NCBI RefSeq assembly: GCF_004336745.1
Contig: NZ_SJXD01000011.1
Location: 682,001-746,000 of the forward strand
From: Roseococcus sp. SYP-B2431
GTDB taxonomy: Bacteria > Pseudomonadota > Alphaproteobacteria > Acetobacterales > Acetobacteraceae
Length of the DNA stretch: 64,000 nt
Direction of reading: 5' to 3'
This document shows, one piece after another, positions 42,289 through 51,308 of the stretch (position 1 is the stretch's first letter; each line of letters opens with the position of its first letter). Below the pieces are notes generated by a model. It saw only the letters and a list, made by a program, of their open reading frames with translations. It did not search any database and had not been told where the DNA came from. Position numbers and translations under genes: made by a program.

Positions 42289-43476
42289 TCAGCGCGCCGC
42301 GGGGGCCGCCGTGCTGCTCACCCCGGGCGGCACCCTGTGCCAGGGCTGTCCTGCCTGGGCATAGCCGTAGTCGAAGAGCGCCTGCATATAGGGCGGGTCG
42401 AAGGGCTCCCGCCGCTCCGCCTGGAAGTCCGGCCCGATGAAGGCCAGCCGGAATGCCACCCCGTCGCGCAGGGTCGTCAGGTAGATGCGGTGGATGTCGC
42501 TGATGCCGCTGAAATGCAGCAGCGTGGCCGCCGAGCGCCGGGCGATGCTGAACAGGCCCCGCGGCGTCACGCTCCCCTCCACGTCCACGCGGCCGTTGCG
42601 GATGACATAGGCGGTGCGCTCGCGCAGGCTCCCTCGCTCGCGGAGATTCACCGAGGAGGGGTAGAGGAAGACCTGCATGGCGGCGCCGCCGTCCACATGC
42701 ATCTCCTCATAGCTCCGCCCCCGGTATTCGACCGGCACGAGCACCGGCGGAAAGGCGCCCGGGATGGAGGCCGAGGCCAGCAGGATGCTGCGGAACAGCT
42801 TCAGCGCGTCCGGGTGGCCGCTGGCCGCGATGGCGCCGATGTTCCACACCACAGGCCGCTGCAGGTCGAGATTGGTGGTGCCGATCAGCAGCAGCCGCCC
42901 GCGCCGGTACTCGCGGGCGATGGCCTCCAGCATGGCCTCGTCGGTGTGGCGGCCGATGAGGCGGGCCAGGGGCGAGGTGTCGGCCAGCGCCTCGCCGAAG
43001 AGCAGCGGGACCACGGCGAAGACCTGCCGCGGCAGCAGCAGGATGTCGCGCGGCGCGATCTCGGTGAAGACCTCCCGCAGATGGGGGTCGTAGGCGGGGC
43101 CGAGGAAGGCGAAGGGCGCGATCAGCGCACCGGCCGAGATGCCGGTCACCACCGTAAAATCCGGCCGATCGCCCGCCGCCGTCCAGCCGTTCAGCAGGCC
43201 CGCGCCGAAGGCCCCGTTGTCGGCCCCGCCCGAGATGGCGAGGAAGGTGGTCGGCGGCCGGGGCGCGCCGGGCGGCAGGGTCGCGGCCTCGCGGGCCACC
43301 ATCGCGACGCCCTCGCGGAGAATGGCGTCCGGGCTGCCGTCGATCCAGAAACGGGCATTGGGGATGCCGAGGACCGCGAGAGCCTCGGCGGATTCCGGCG
43401 GGGGCGCCGGGAGCCGCGCGATGCTGCCGCAGCCGGCCAGCAGCAGAAGCAGCCAGGCGGCAGACCGCCTCAACAC
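42289..43476 (-). CDS. Patatin-like phospholipase lipoprotein
   Basis: 395-residue patatin-family serine lipid acyl hydrolase, probably anchored by a lipid at Cys16 (lipobox LLAGC after a hydrophobic leader). The oxyanion motif GGADNGAFGAG (83-93), nucleophile Ser114 in GISAG and catalytic Asp262 in VDGG form the Ser-Asp dyad. The cell-envelope location suggests action on membrane phospholipids or host-derived lipids. The ATG at 43476 begins directly with the signal peptide. It stands alone between a convergent LysR gene and a same-strand porin gene 75 bases upstream. Confidence 0.9.
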   Translation of the reverse strand: MLRRSAAWLLLLLAGCGSIARLPAPPPESAEALAVLGIPNARFWIDGSPDAILREGVAMVAREAATLPPGAPRPPTTFLAISGGADNGAFGAGLLNGWTAAGDRPDFTVVTGISAGALIAPFAFLGPAYDPHLREVFTEIAPRDILLLPRQVFAVVPLLFGEALADTSPLARLIGRHTDEAMLEAIAREYRRGRLLLIGTTNLDLQRPVVWNIGAIAASGHPDALKLFRSILLASASIPGAFPPVLVPVEYRGRSYEEMHVDGGAAMQVFLYPSSVNLRERGSLRERTAYVIRNGRVDVEGSVTPRGLFSIARRSAATLLHFSGISDIHRIYLTTLRDGVAFRLAFIGPDFQAERREPFDPPYMQALFDYGYAQAGQPWHRVPPGVSSTAAPAAR

Positions 43477-43551
43477 GCCTGAATCCCAGGTCCTCTTGTC
43501 ATCCCGGGCGAGATCTCCTGTTCCACGATGACGCCCCGGGCGGCTGCCGCG

Positions 43552-45324
43552 TCAGAAGCGTGCGACGGCGCCGAAGAGGAGGCGGCTGGCGATACCGTGG
43601 CCGACCTTACCCGACCCTGCGGCCGTCGCACCGCCGAAGACATCGCGCCGCGTGAAAAGATACTCCAGCCCCAGATCCAGCCAGCCGCTGCCGAAGACCC
43701 CGTTGCGGACCTCCGCAAAGGGACTCCAGATGAGGTTGGCGAAGCCCTGATGGACGTCGCGGTTCAGCGCCATCGCGGCGGCGGAGCCCGGAGCGAAGCC
43801 CAGGGCGTATCCCGGGAAATCCTGGCGCGCATAGGAATAGGCGAAATTGCTCCGCAGCTGCGGCATCCAGAACCGCCGATAGGCCAGGGTCGCGCCCCAG
43901 GCCGGGGTTGCGTCCAGGCTCACGCGGCCGTGAACGCCGGGCATGCCGATATTGGACAGGGCGTCCTGGCCGTTGGTGCTTCCCGCGAAATAGCGGCCGA
44001 TTCCCTCGCCGTAATAGACCATGCCCACCAGCTCGTCCGGGCCGAACCGGTCGGAAACGAGCCGCATCGGGAGCCGCGCATGGGCCGCGAGGCCCCAGCC
44101 GGTCGCCGAGGCCGTGCCGGCGGGCGCGCCCGCGGCGGTCCCGGCCGGGCGGATCTGCAGCTGGCGCAGCAGCGCCCGGGCGCCGAGCTCGATCCCGTTC
44201 CCGCGATAGGTCAGCCGCGCGAGGACATCCGGCATGGCGTTGAAGGCCGGGCTCGCCCCGCCGTCGAGCGTGCTGGACGGATTGAAGACGCCGCCCGCCG
44301 CCGTGTACTGCGTCTCGGGCGCCTCGATCGAGAACTGTCCTGTCAGGCCCTTCGCCAGCCGCGCCGTCACGCGGAGCTGCGCCTGGCGGATAAAGGATTG
44401 GTTGAGGTTCGTGGCGTCGATGATCGTCTCAAACAGCCCCTCATTCCACAGGCTGTTGGCCTGGCCCGCGAGGACGGCGAACCGCTCCGTGCCGAGCTCA
44501 GCCCAGGCCTGCCGGAGGCGGAAGGTCGCATTGGCGGAGGTTCCGCCGCCGAAGTCGCCCTCGATCCGGGTCTCCAGCGTGCCCCAGCTCGTGAGCGTCC
44601 GCGTGTCGACGCCGAAGCGGCTGAAGCGGGCCGAGGCGGTGAACTCGCCGCCCTGCTGATCGGCGGGGCTGCCACGCAGCGGAATCCCACCCGGCAGCGG
44701 CGCATCGGTCTGGTTGCGGGCGTTGAAATCCTGGTGGCCGGTGACCCTGGCGAAGCCGTAGAGCCGGAGCTGGGTGTCGGTGCCCGGCACCCGGAAGGCG
44801 ACGCCCGGCAGGTCGGAACGTAGCGCGTCCTCGAAGGAATGGCCCATGGGCTCGGGCGGTTCGAGGCCGGGCACCGTGCGCTCGGCCGGCGCCCCGCCCA
44901 TGGTGGCCAGCGCCGCGGAGGCCTGGGTGAGGCTGCGTGACGCCGCCTGGGCCTCGTTCGCCGCCACGCGGGCCTCCCGCGCCGCCGCCTGCGCCGCCTC
45001 GACCGCGGGATCGGGGGCCCGGCGTGCAGCCCGGTCGGGCACCGCGACCACGGCGGGCGGGCGGGCCGCCGGCGGACGGCCGGCGGGCTGCGCGCTCCTG
45101 GCCTCCAGCTGCTCCAGCCGGCGCTGCATCGCGTCCAGCTGGCGTCTCAGCTCCGCGATCGTCGCGGCGTCGCTGCCCTGGGCCGAGGCGGGCGCCGCGC
45201 CGGCCAGGCACAGGAGGGCGGCGAGCGGCAGGCCGAGGCGCTTGCGGCCCCTCGCCCCCGTCCCGCGCGCCGACAACCCCGCCGGGCCGACCTCCCCCGG
45301 CGGGACGGCGGGGCTGGCCGTCAT
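43552..45324 (-). CDS. DcaP-like outer-membrane porin with N-terminal coiled coil
   Basis: 590-residue trimeric-porin-like protein. A signal region ends near residue 49 (ALLCLAGAAPASAQ), then a coiled coil (about 53-75, AELRRQLDAMQRRLEQLEAR), a Pro/Ala-rich linker, and a beta-barrel beginning LRLYGFARVTGHQDFNAR. It ends in Phe (LFGAVARF). The layout resembles DcaP-type porins, which import dicarboxylates and other anionic solutes. The start overlaps the glycine zipper gene stop (ATGA), so it is the last gene of a three-gene envelope operon. The N-terminal extension before the signal core (about 30 residues) is long; a later start is possible but no better ATG exists. Confidence 0.85.
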   Translation of the reverse strand: MTASPAVPPGEVGPAGLSARGTGARGRKRLGLPLAALLCLAGAAPASAQGSDAATIAELRRQLDAMQRRLEQLEARSAQPAGRPPAARPPAVVAVPDRAARRAPDPAVEAAQAAAREARVAANEAQAASRSLTQASAALATMGGAPAERTVPGLEPPEPMGHSFEDALRSDLPGVAFRVPGTDTQLRLYGFARVTGHQDFNARNQTDAPLPGGIPLRGSPADQQGGEFTASARFSRFGVDTRTLTSWGTLETRIEGDFGGGTSANATFRLRQAWAELGTERFAVLAGQANSLWNEGLFETIIDATNLNQSFIRQAQLRVTARLAKGLTGQFSIEAPETQYTAAGGVFNPSSTLDGGASPAFNAMPDVLARLTYRGNGIELGARALLRQLQIRPAGTAAGAPAGTASATGWGLAAHARLPMRLVSDRFGPDELVGMVYYGEGIGRYFAGSTNGQDALSNIGMPGVHGRVSLDATPAWGATLAYRRFWMPQLRSNFAYSYARQDFPGYALGFAPGSAAAMALNRDVHQGFANLIWSPFAEVRNGVFGSGWLDLGLEYLFTRRDVFGGATAAGSGKVGHGIASRLLFGAVARF

Positions 45325-45608
45325 TGGGAGGCGCGGCCCGCCGCGACACCCTGGTTGAAGGACCGCTGCTGGGCGCGCCGGCTCTGGTCGAGGGCGAATC
45401 CGCCGCCCGCGCCCACGCCGGCGCCGATCAGCGCGCCGAGGCCGGCATTGCCGGAGAAGGAGCCGATCGCGAGGCCGGTCAGCGCGCCGGCCGCCGCGCC
45501 GCCGCCGACCCGCTGCGTCGTCGGGCTGATCGGCACGTTCAGCGTCTCGTCGGCGCAGGCGCCTAGGCCAAGCACGAGGGCGACGGGAAGGAGGAGCGTC
45601 TTGCGCAT
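45321..45608 (-). CDS. Glycine zipper lipoprotein
   Basis: 95-residue outer-membrane-type lipoprotein. The hydrophobic leader (LLLPVALVLGLGAC) ends in a lipobox with Cys18. A glycine-rich stretch at about 35-72 (GGGAAAGALTGLAIG and GAGVGAGGGFALDQ) forms glycine zipper repeats like those of the YMGG/Rick_17kDa group. Such proteins insert in or stabilise the envelope. AAGGA precedes the ATG at 45608. It is the middle gene between the Rap1a-like gene (17-base gap) and the porin (4-base overlap). Specific function is unknown. Confidence 0.85.
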   Translation of the reverse strand: MRKTLLLPVALVLGLGACADETLNVPISPTTQRVGGGAAAGALTGLAIGSFSGNAGLGALIGAGVGAGGGFALDQSRRAQQRSFNQGVAAGRASQ

Positions 45609-45625
45609 GTTCTTGTCCTTCCGGA

Positions 45626-46066
45626 TCAGCGCCGCGCGCCGCGCGCGGTCGGGCAGGGATAGGTGGCGGCGGCCCAGCGCAGCAGGCCGTTCACGGCGAG
45701 CTCGCCGGCATGCTGCGGATTGGCGGCCGCCCAGGCGACGAAGGAGGTCTGCGCGGCCTCCAGCGTCGGGGTCGGCGTGGGCAGGCAGAAGATCGCCGCA
45801 CGGCCGCCGGGGCGCGAGATCTCCATATGGTACTGGCCGACGCCCACGATGACGCCGCGGCAAAAGGCCTGCGAGACATGGCCAACCTCCTCGCTCAGCG
45901 GCGCACCGCAGAGGCTCGCGAGATTGCCGGTGGTCACGGGGCCGGCGGTCACGGGGCCGCTGGCAGTGGGGCCGGCCGGCGCCGGGGCCGTCGTCTGGGC
46001 CGGCGCTCCCCCCATGGCGGCGGCCAGCAGCACCAGGCTGCCGGCCAAGGTGGTGACGAAGCGCAT
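45626..46066 (-). CDS. Exported Rap1a/Tai-domain-like protein
   Basis: 146-residue exported protein. Signal peptide at about 1-23 (LAGSLVLLAAAMGGAPAQ), then a Pro/Thr-rich linker and a helical domain with LCGAPLSEEVGHVSQAFCRG, IFCLP and NGLLRWAAATYPCP. The four conserved cysteines and the length match the Rap1a/Tai domain, first named in immunity proteins against type VI amidase effectors but widespread in proteins of unknown role. No amidase effector or type VI gene is nearby, so an immunity role is not supported here. It heads the envelope operon. Confidence 0.8.
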   Translation of the reverse strand: MRFVTTLAGSLVLLAAAMGGAPAQTTAPAPAGPTASGPVTAGPVTTGNLASLCGAPLSEEVGHVSQAFCRGVIVGVGQYHMEISRPGGRAAIFCLPTPTPTLEAAQTSFVAWAAANPQHAGELAVNGLLRWAAATYPCPTARGARR

Positions 46067-46250
46067 GAGCAGAACTCCCCTTTGCCGCCGGCTTTCCGCG
46101 ACCTCGCGTGCCGGCCTTCGAAATGCGCGACCGCCCTTGCGGCGCCGGCTTCCGCCACCCGAACGCTAGGTCCAGGGAGGGGCCGCAGCCATGGCTCCCG
46201 CATGCCGATCCCGTGCCGTGCGTCCCAAAGGCGCCGGCAGCAGGCCCTGC

Positions 46251-47336
46251 TCAGATCTGCCGGAGGGCGCTGGCGAAGTCGCGCGCGCCCGCCTGGCCGG
46301 GGCTCTTGCGGATGGGGGCGGCGACCCAGCCGCTCTGGGCCGTCTGGCGGAGCTGCGTCGGCGAGTAGTCGAACTCGCGGCGGAAGGCCCGGCTGAAGGC
46401 GGAGGGGTCGAAAAAGCCGAAATCCTCGGCGACCTTGATGATGTCCCGCGTGTTCGCGGGGTCCGAGAGCGCCTGGTGCGCCTGGCGCAGCCGCTCGCTC
46501 TGGATGTAGCGCGCCACGCCGCCGAAGGGCTCGAAGAGGCGGTAGAGCTGCGAGCGCGACACGCCGGCGAGCTTGCACAGCCGGTCGGGCCCGAGCCGCG
46601 TGGAGCGCAGATTCTGCCGGATGATCTGCCGGATGCGGCCGAGCCGGGCGCGTTCCACATGCCCCTCGGCGTCCAGGGCCGCGGGCGAGGAGGGCGCGAT
46701 GCAGGCCGCGATCAGCGAGCGGGTGGCCTCGGCGGCGCGCGGCAGCTCGGCCTCCGTCATGGTCCGCAGGCTGTCGGCGAGGCTTTCCACGTAATGGCCC
46801 AGCAGCCCGCCCATGGCGCTGCCCAGCGGGGCTTCGCGGCAGGCGTCGATGGTGGGGCCGAGGCCCGGGAAGGCATCGCGCGAGACGAAGAGGCACAGCC
46901 AGTCCCGCTCCGTGCGGTCGCCGTCGACGACCTGGTCGAGGGACAGGATGTGCGGCACGCCGGTCGGGACCGAGATCTGGGCCGCCTCCGTCCGCAGCCG
47001 CATCGAGCCGGTGCGCGGCACGTGGATCTGCCAGAGGTCGAGCGAATCCCGGCGGATCTGGGCTCGGGTGCGCTGGAAGCGGCAGGCTGGGGCCTCGACC
47101 GCGCTGAGCGCGAAATGGCCGAAGCTCCACATGCGGAAGCGTGCCGCGTAGCCGGGCCCGGGGCCGAGCGATTCCGTCATCTCGACCACGGAGCGGCAAT
47201 GGTCGCGCCAGGCCTCGAACTGCTGCGCGGCGGGCAGGTCCAGGGTCGAGAAGCTCACGGGCCGGAGCAGGCCGCGGCCGGGCTCGACCGCCGGCGCGCT
47301 TCGGTCCTCCTGCGGGAGGATCTCGGAATCTCGCAT
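46251..47336 (-). CDS. AraC family transcriptional regulator
   Basis: 361-residue regulator with an N-terminal AraC-binding-like sensor domain (about 25-215) and a C-terminal double helix-turn-helix domain. LAGVSRSQLYRLFEPFGGV and AEDFGFFDPSAFSRAFRREF are the two recognition regions, and the latter is the hallmark of AraC members. The N-terminal domain resembles the AraC-binding-like (PF14525) type. I use the ATG at 47336 behind AAGGGCGG; an ATG at 47357 is also in frame. It is divergent from glsA across 270 bases and is a candidate regulator of the glutaminase operon or of itself. The effector is unknown. Confidence 0.9.
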   Translation of the reverse strand: MRDSEILPQEDRSAPAVEPGRGLLRPVSFSTLDLPAAQQFEAWRDHCRSVVEMTESLGPGPGYAARFRMWSFGHFALSAVEAPACRFQRTRAQIRRDSLDLWQIHVPRTGSMRLRTEAAQISVPTGVPHILSLDQVVDGDRTERDWLCLFVSRDAFPGLGPTIDACREAPLGSAMGGLLGHYVESLADSLRTMTEAELPRAAEATRSLIAACIAPSSPAALDAEGHVERARLGRIRQIIRQNLRSTRLGPDRLCKLAGVSRSQLYRLFEPFGGVARYIQSERLRQAHQALSDPANTRDIIKVAEDFGFFDPSAFSRAFRREFDYSPTQLRQTAQSGWVAAPIRKSPGQAGARDFASALRQI

Positions 47337-47606
47337 GCGTCTGACCGCCCTTCTCATGCCGGGGACAGCGTTTTCGAACGCACAGACCTCTCAGTTCCCA
47401 ACCCATGTCACCAGGGTTTTCGGCTGCCGCGGCATGATATCGGGACGGGAGGGATACTGGCTGGATTTTCGGCCCATCTGCGCCTCCCCGCAAATGCCTA
47501 GCCTGAGCGTGTCGCCGTATTGCTGCGATGCTGAACCCGCCCGGTGCTCCGCGTCCATCGATTTTACATGCCAGGCTAAGAACCCGGGGAAGAAAGGCCG
47601 CATTTC

Positions 47607-48626
47607 ATGGATTACCGCCTTCACCTGGACGACCTGCCCGGGCCGGAGACGGTCTCGACCGGACATCTGCCGGAAGCGGTGACGGTCGCGGCCCAGGTCG
47701 AGGAGGCGCATCGCCGCTACGCGCCCGTCGCCGAGGGGCAGGTCGCGGACTACATTCCCGCCCTCGCCGAGGCCGGGCCGGGGCTCTTCGGCATCTGCGT
47801 GGCCGGTGTCGACGGCAGGGTCTTCTCGGTGGGCGATGCGGAGCGGCCCTTCTCCATCCAGAGCATGTCGAAGCCCTTCGTCTTCGCGTTGGTCTGCCAG
47901 GCGCTGGGCGGCGGCCAGGCCCGCGAGAAGATCGGCGTGAATGCCACCGGCCTCGCCTTCAACTCGGTGATGGCGATCGAGCTCAACGCCGACCGCACCA
48001 TGAATCCCATGGTCAATGCCGGCGCCATCGCGACGACGAGCCTCGCCCCGGGCGCCAATGCCGAGGCGAAGTGGCGCTTCATCCGCGAGGGCCTGTCCCG
48101 CTTCGCGGGCCGCGAGCTGGAGCTGGACGAGGAAGTCTACGCCTCCGAGGCCGCGACCAACCAGCGCAACCAGGGCATCGCGCGGCTGCTGCTCGGCTAT
48201 GGCCGCATGTATTCGGATCCCGACGAGGCGACCGACATCTACACGCGGCAATGCGCCCTGAACGTGACGGCGCGCGACATGGCGGTAATGGGCGCGACGC
48301 TGGCCGATGGCGGCGTGAACCCGGTGACGCGCGAGCGCGTCATGGACGCCGACCGCTGCCGGCGCGTGCTCGCCGTGATGGCGACGGCCGGCCTCTACGA
48401 GCAGTCGGGGGACTGGCTCTACGAGGTGGGGCTGCCGGGCAAGAGCGGCGTCGCCGGCGGCATCGTCACCATCGCGCCCGGCAAGGGCGGTCTCGGCACC
48501 TTCTCGCCGCCGCTGGATTCCGCGGGCAACAGCGTGCGCGGCCAACTCGTGACGAAGTTCCTATCCGAGCGGCTCGGGCTGAACCTCTTCGCCTCCAAGC
48601 CGGAACAACCAGGGAGCGCCCCATGA
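47607..48626 (+). CDS. glsA: Glutaminase
   Basis: 339-residue glutaminase of the serine-dependent beta-lactamase-like fold, converting glutamine to glutamate and ammonia. The active-site SxxK motif is in FSIQSMSKPFVF (about 84-95). NPMVNAGAIATTSL and EVYASEAATNQRNQGIARLL are other family blocks. AAGAAAGG lies about 10 bases before the ATG at 47607. It is the first gene of a three-gene operon: its stop overlaps the MFS transporter start (ATGA), which in turn overlaps the asparaginase gene. The acid-resistance role known for some GlsA enzymes is one option; nitrogen or carbon supply from amides is another. Confidence 0.96.
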   Translation: MDYRLHLDDLPGPETVSTGHLPEAVTVAAQVEEAHRRYAPVAEGQVADYIPALAEAGPGLFGICVAGVDGRVFSVGDAERPFSIQSMSKPFVFALVCQALGGGQAREKIGVNATGLAFNSVMAIELNADRTMNPMVNAGAIATTSLAPGANAEAKWRFIREGLSRFAGRELELDEEVYASEAATNQRNQGIARLLLGYGRMYSDPDEATDIYTRQCALNVTARDMAVMGATLADGGVNPVTRERVMDADRCRRVLAVMATAGLYEQSGDWLYEVGLPGKSGVAGGIVTIAPGKGGLGTFSPPLDSAGNSVRGQLVTKFLSERLGLNLFASKPEQPGSAP

Positions 48627-50275
48627 GCACGAGTGCCGCCGAGGTCCGGGAATCCTGGATTCCCATGGTCGCCATCGCCCTGGCCCAGGTGCTGATGTCC
48701 TTCAACGTGGCCGCCCTGCCCGTCTCGCTCTCCGGCATGGTGGCGAGCTTCGGCGTGCCGCCCACCACGGTCGCGACCGGCATCGTCATGTACTCGCTGG
48801 CCGTCGCGGGATTCGTGATGCTGGGCGGCAAGCTGGTGCAGCGCTTCGGCTCCACCCAGGTCTTCCGCGTGGTGATCGGCGTCTTCGCCGTCGCCCAGGT
48901 GCTGATGGTGATCGCGCCGGCGGCCGGCGTGATGCTCTCGGCGCAGCTCCTGGCCGGCCTCGCGGCCGCGGTGATCGTCCCGGCGCTGGTGGCGCTGATC
49001 GCGCATCACTACCACGGCACGCAGCAGGCGACGGCGGTGGGCGCGCTGGGCTCGGCCCGGGCGGCGGCCGGCGTCTCCGCCTTCCTGATCGGCGGGCTGC
49101 TCGGCACCTTCGTCGGCTGGCGGCCGGTCTTCGGCATCCTCGTCGTGCTGGCGGCCATCGTCTTCTTCCTCAGCTTCAGGCTGAGGCCGCAGGCGGCGCG
49201 CCCCGAGGTGAGGATCGACCTGGTGGGCGTCGTGCTGGCCGCGGCCTCGATCATCATGATCGTCTTCGGCTTCAACAACCTGAACCGCTTCGGCCTCGGC
49301 GTCGCCCGGCCCGCCGCGCCCTTCGACATCTTCGGCATGTCGCCCGCGCCGATCATGATCGTGGCCGGCATCATCCTGCTGCAGGTCTTCCTGGCCTGGA
49401 CCCGCCGCGTCCAGGCGCGGGGCGGCACGCCGCTGCTGGACCTCAGCATCATCACCTCCGGCCAGGAGCGCGCGGCGGTCTATGCGATGTTCACCGTCGT
49501 CGGTCTCGAATCCATGCTGAACTTCACCGTGCCGCTCTATATCCAAATCGTGCAGGGCCGCACGCCGATCGAGACGACGATCGCCATGATGCCCTTCAAC
49601 CTCACCGTCTTCTTCACGGCGATGCTGGTGGTGAAGCTCTACGACAAGGTGACGCCGCGGCGGATCGCCCAGTGCGGCTTCGCGCTCTGCATCCTGGGCC
49701 TGCTCTGGCTCGCCTGGGTGGTGCGCAACGACTGGTCGGCGGTGCCCGTCATGCTGGGGCTGATCACCTTCGGCATCGGCCAGGGCGCGCTGGTGACGCT
49801 GGTCTTCAACGTGCTGGTGACCGCGGCACCGAAGGAGCTCGCCGGCGATGTCGGCGCGCTGCGCGGCACGACGCAGAACCTCGCCGCCGGCGTCGGCACC
49901 GCCGTCTCGGGCGCCCTCCTGGTGGGGCTGCTCTCGGCCGGCGTCATGTACCGCATCGCCGAGAACCCGCGGCTGCCGGTGGAGGTGATCGGGCAAATCG
50001 ACCTCGAGAGCATCAACTTCGTCAACAACACCCAACTGCTCGCCATCATGCAGCGCACCGGCGCCGCGCCGGAGGTGGTGGCCGAGGCCGTCAGGGTGAA
50101 TACGGAGGCCCGCCTGCAGGCGCTGAAGATCGGCCTGCTGATCATGGCGGCCGTGGCGGCGCTCGCCATGATCCCGGCGAGCCGGCTGCCCAACTATCGC
50201 CCCGGCGAAATTCCCGACCGCCCGGCGCCGCGGAACACGGCCAGGCGCGAGGAGGAGGGCGAGGCCGCCGCATGA
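48623..50275 (+). CDS. MFS transporter, DHA2-like, in amide operon
   Basis: 550-residue inner-membrane transporter with about 14 hydrophobic segments. The start lies at ATG 48623, overlapping the glsA stop. SLAVAGFVMLGGKLVQRFGS is motif A-like, and LGSARAAAGVSAFLIGG resembles the drug-antiporter motif C of DHA2-type proteins. Near its C-terminus an extra extracytoplasmic loop (about 440-480) precedes the last segment. It is held between glutaminase and asparaginase genes by ATGA overlaps at both ends, so glutamine, asparagine, glutamate, aspartate or ammonium exchange is likely, but no substrate signature is visible and drug export remains possible. Confidence 0.88.
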   Translation: MSTSAAEVRESWIPMVAIALAQVLMSFNVAALPVSLSGMVASFGVPPTTVATGIVMYSLAVAGFVMLGGKLVQRFGSTQVFRVVIGVFAVAQVLMVIAPAAGVMLSAQLLAGLAAAVIVPALVALIAHHYHGTQQATAVGALGSARAAAGVSAFLIGGLLGTFVGWRPVFGILVVLAAIVFFLSFRLRPQAARPEVRIDLVGVVLAAASIIMIVFGFNNLNRFGLGVARPAAPFDIFGMSPAPIMIVAGIILLQVFLAWTRRVQARGGTPLLDLSIITSGQERAAVYAMFTVVGLESMLNFTVPLYIQIVQGRTPIETTIAMMPFNLTVFFTAMLVVKLYDKVTPRRIAQCGFALCILGLLWLAWVVRNDWSAVPVMLGLITFGIGQGALVTLVFNVLVTAAPKELAGDVGALRGTTQNLAAGVGTAVSGALLVGLLSAGVMYRIAENPRLPVEVIGQIDLESINFVNNTQLLAIMQRTGAAPEVVAEAVRVNTEARLQALKIGLLIMAAVAALAMIPASRLPNYRPGEIPDRPAPRNTARREEEGEAAA

Positions 50276-51255
50276 CACGGCCACGGCTCCTCTTCCTCTC
50301 GCTCGGCGGCACCATTACCATGCTGCCCGATGCGGGCGGCGGCATCGCGCCGAAACTGGGCGCGGCCGAGCTCGTGGCTTCCGTGCCCGAGCTTGCCGGA
50401 GTGGCCGAGGTCGAGGCGCATTCGCCCTACCGGCTGCCAAGCCCCTCGCTGGAGCCCGGCCAGCTGGTCGAGGTCGCTAAGCGCATCGAGGACGGCTTCG
50501 CCGCAGGCTTCGACGGCGCAGTGGTGATCCAGGGCACCGACACGATCGAGGAATCCGCCTTCCTGCTCGACCTGCTGGTGGCCGACGACAAGCCCGTCGT
50601 CGTCACCGGCGCCATGCGCGGGGCGGATGCGCCGGGCGCGGATGGTCCCGCGAACCTCCTGGCCGCGGCCCGCGTCGCGGCCTCGCCCGAGGCGCGCGGC
50701 CTCGGCACGCTCGCCGTACTGAACTACGACATCCACGCAGCGCGCTTCGTGCAGAAGTCGCACACCGCGCTGCCCTCGGCCTTCGCCTCGCCGTTGGCCG
50801 GGCCGATCGGCGTGGTGGCCGAGGGCCGGCCGCGCTTCTACGCCCGCGTGCCGCGGATGCCGGGCCTGCCCAGCTATGGCGGCCCGCCGCGCCCCGTGGC
50901 GCTGCTGAAATGGGCCATGGGCGAGGACGGGAGGCTGCTCGGGGCGCTGCCGGGCCTCGGCTATGCCGGCGCCGTCGTCGAGGCGATGGGCGCGGGCCAT
51001 GTTCCCGCCGAGGCCGCGCCGCTGCTGGGCGAGCTGGCGCTCCGCATGCCCGTGGTGCTGGCGACGCGGGCCATGGCCGGCCCGGTCTTCACCCGCACCT
51101 ATGGCTATGCGGGCTCGGAAATCGACCTGCTGGGCCGCGGGCTCATCCCGGCCGGCTTCCTCTCCGGCCTGAAGGCGCGGCTGCTGCTCGGCCTCGCCCT
51201 GCGCGGCGGAGGCGGGCAGAGCACGGCCGCCGCCGCCTTCGCGAACTACCGGTGA
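50272..51255 (+). CDS. Asparaginase (type I-like)
   Basis: 327-residue L-asparaginase family enzyme, converting asparagine to aspartate and ammonia. The catalytic threonines lie in LSLGGTITM (Thr14) and QGTDTIEESAFLLDLL (Thr-Asp pair). The Lys that follows in family members is represented within the VVVTGAMRGADAPGADGPANL region, which is well conserved. No signal peptide is present, so it is cytoplasmic. The ATG at 50272 overlaps the MFS gene stop (ATGA). As third gene of the operon it pairs with glutaminase, giving deamidation of both amides. It converges on the aminotransferase gene. Confidence 0.95.
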   Translation: MTRPRLLFLSLGGTITMLPDAGGGIAPKLGAAELVASVPELAGVAEVEAHSPYRLPSPSLEPGQLVEVAKRIEDGFAAGFDGAVVIQGTDTIEESAFLLDLLVADDKPVVVTGAMRGADAPGADGPANLLAAARVAASPEARGLGTLAVLNYDIHAARFVQKSHTALPSAFASPLAGPIGVVAEGRPRFYARVPRMPGLPSYGGPPRPVALLKWAMGEDGRLLGALPGLGYAGAVVEAMGAGHVPAEAAPLLGELALRMPVVLATRAMAGPVFTRTYGYAGSEIDLLGRGLIPAGFLSGLKARLLLGLALRGGGGQSTAAAAFANYR

Positions 51256-51289
51256 CCCGAGGGACGCGCCGAGCCCAACCCCGTCTCCC

Positions 51290-51308
51290 GAGGCGGCCCG
51301 GCCGCCTC
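51290..51308. terminator. Palindrome in the convergent gap between asparaginase and aminotransferase
   Basis: GAGGCGGCC (51290-51298) and GGCCGCCTC (51300-51308) surround a single C. The hairpin touches the stop codon of the minus-strand gene and could terminate transcription from both sides, though no T-run follows. Confidence 0.4.

Noticed and set aside
45626-46066. Type VI immunity function for the Rap1a-like protein
   Set aside because: No cognate effector, VgrG, Hcp or other secretion gene is nearby, and the operon partners are envelope proteins.
47528-48622. N-terminal 365 codons of an uninterrupted frame leading into the MFS gene
   Set aside because: This part overlaps glsA in another frame and has Arg/Gly-rich composition. 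The transporter begins at 48623 with the ATGA overlap.
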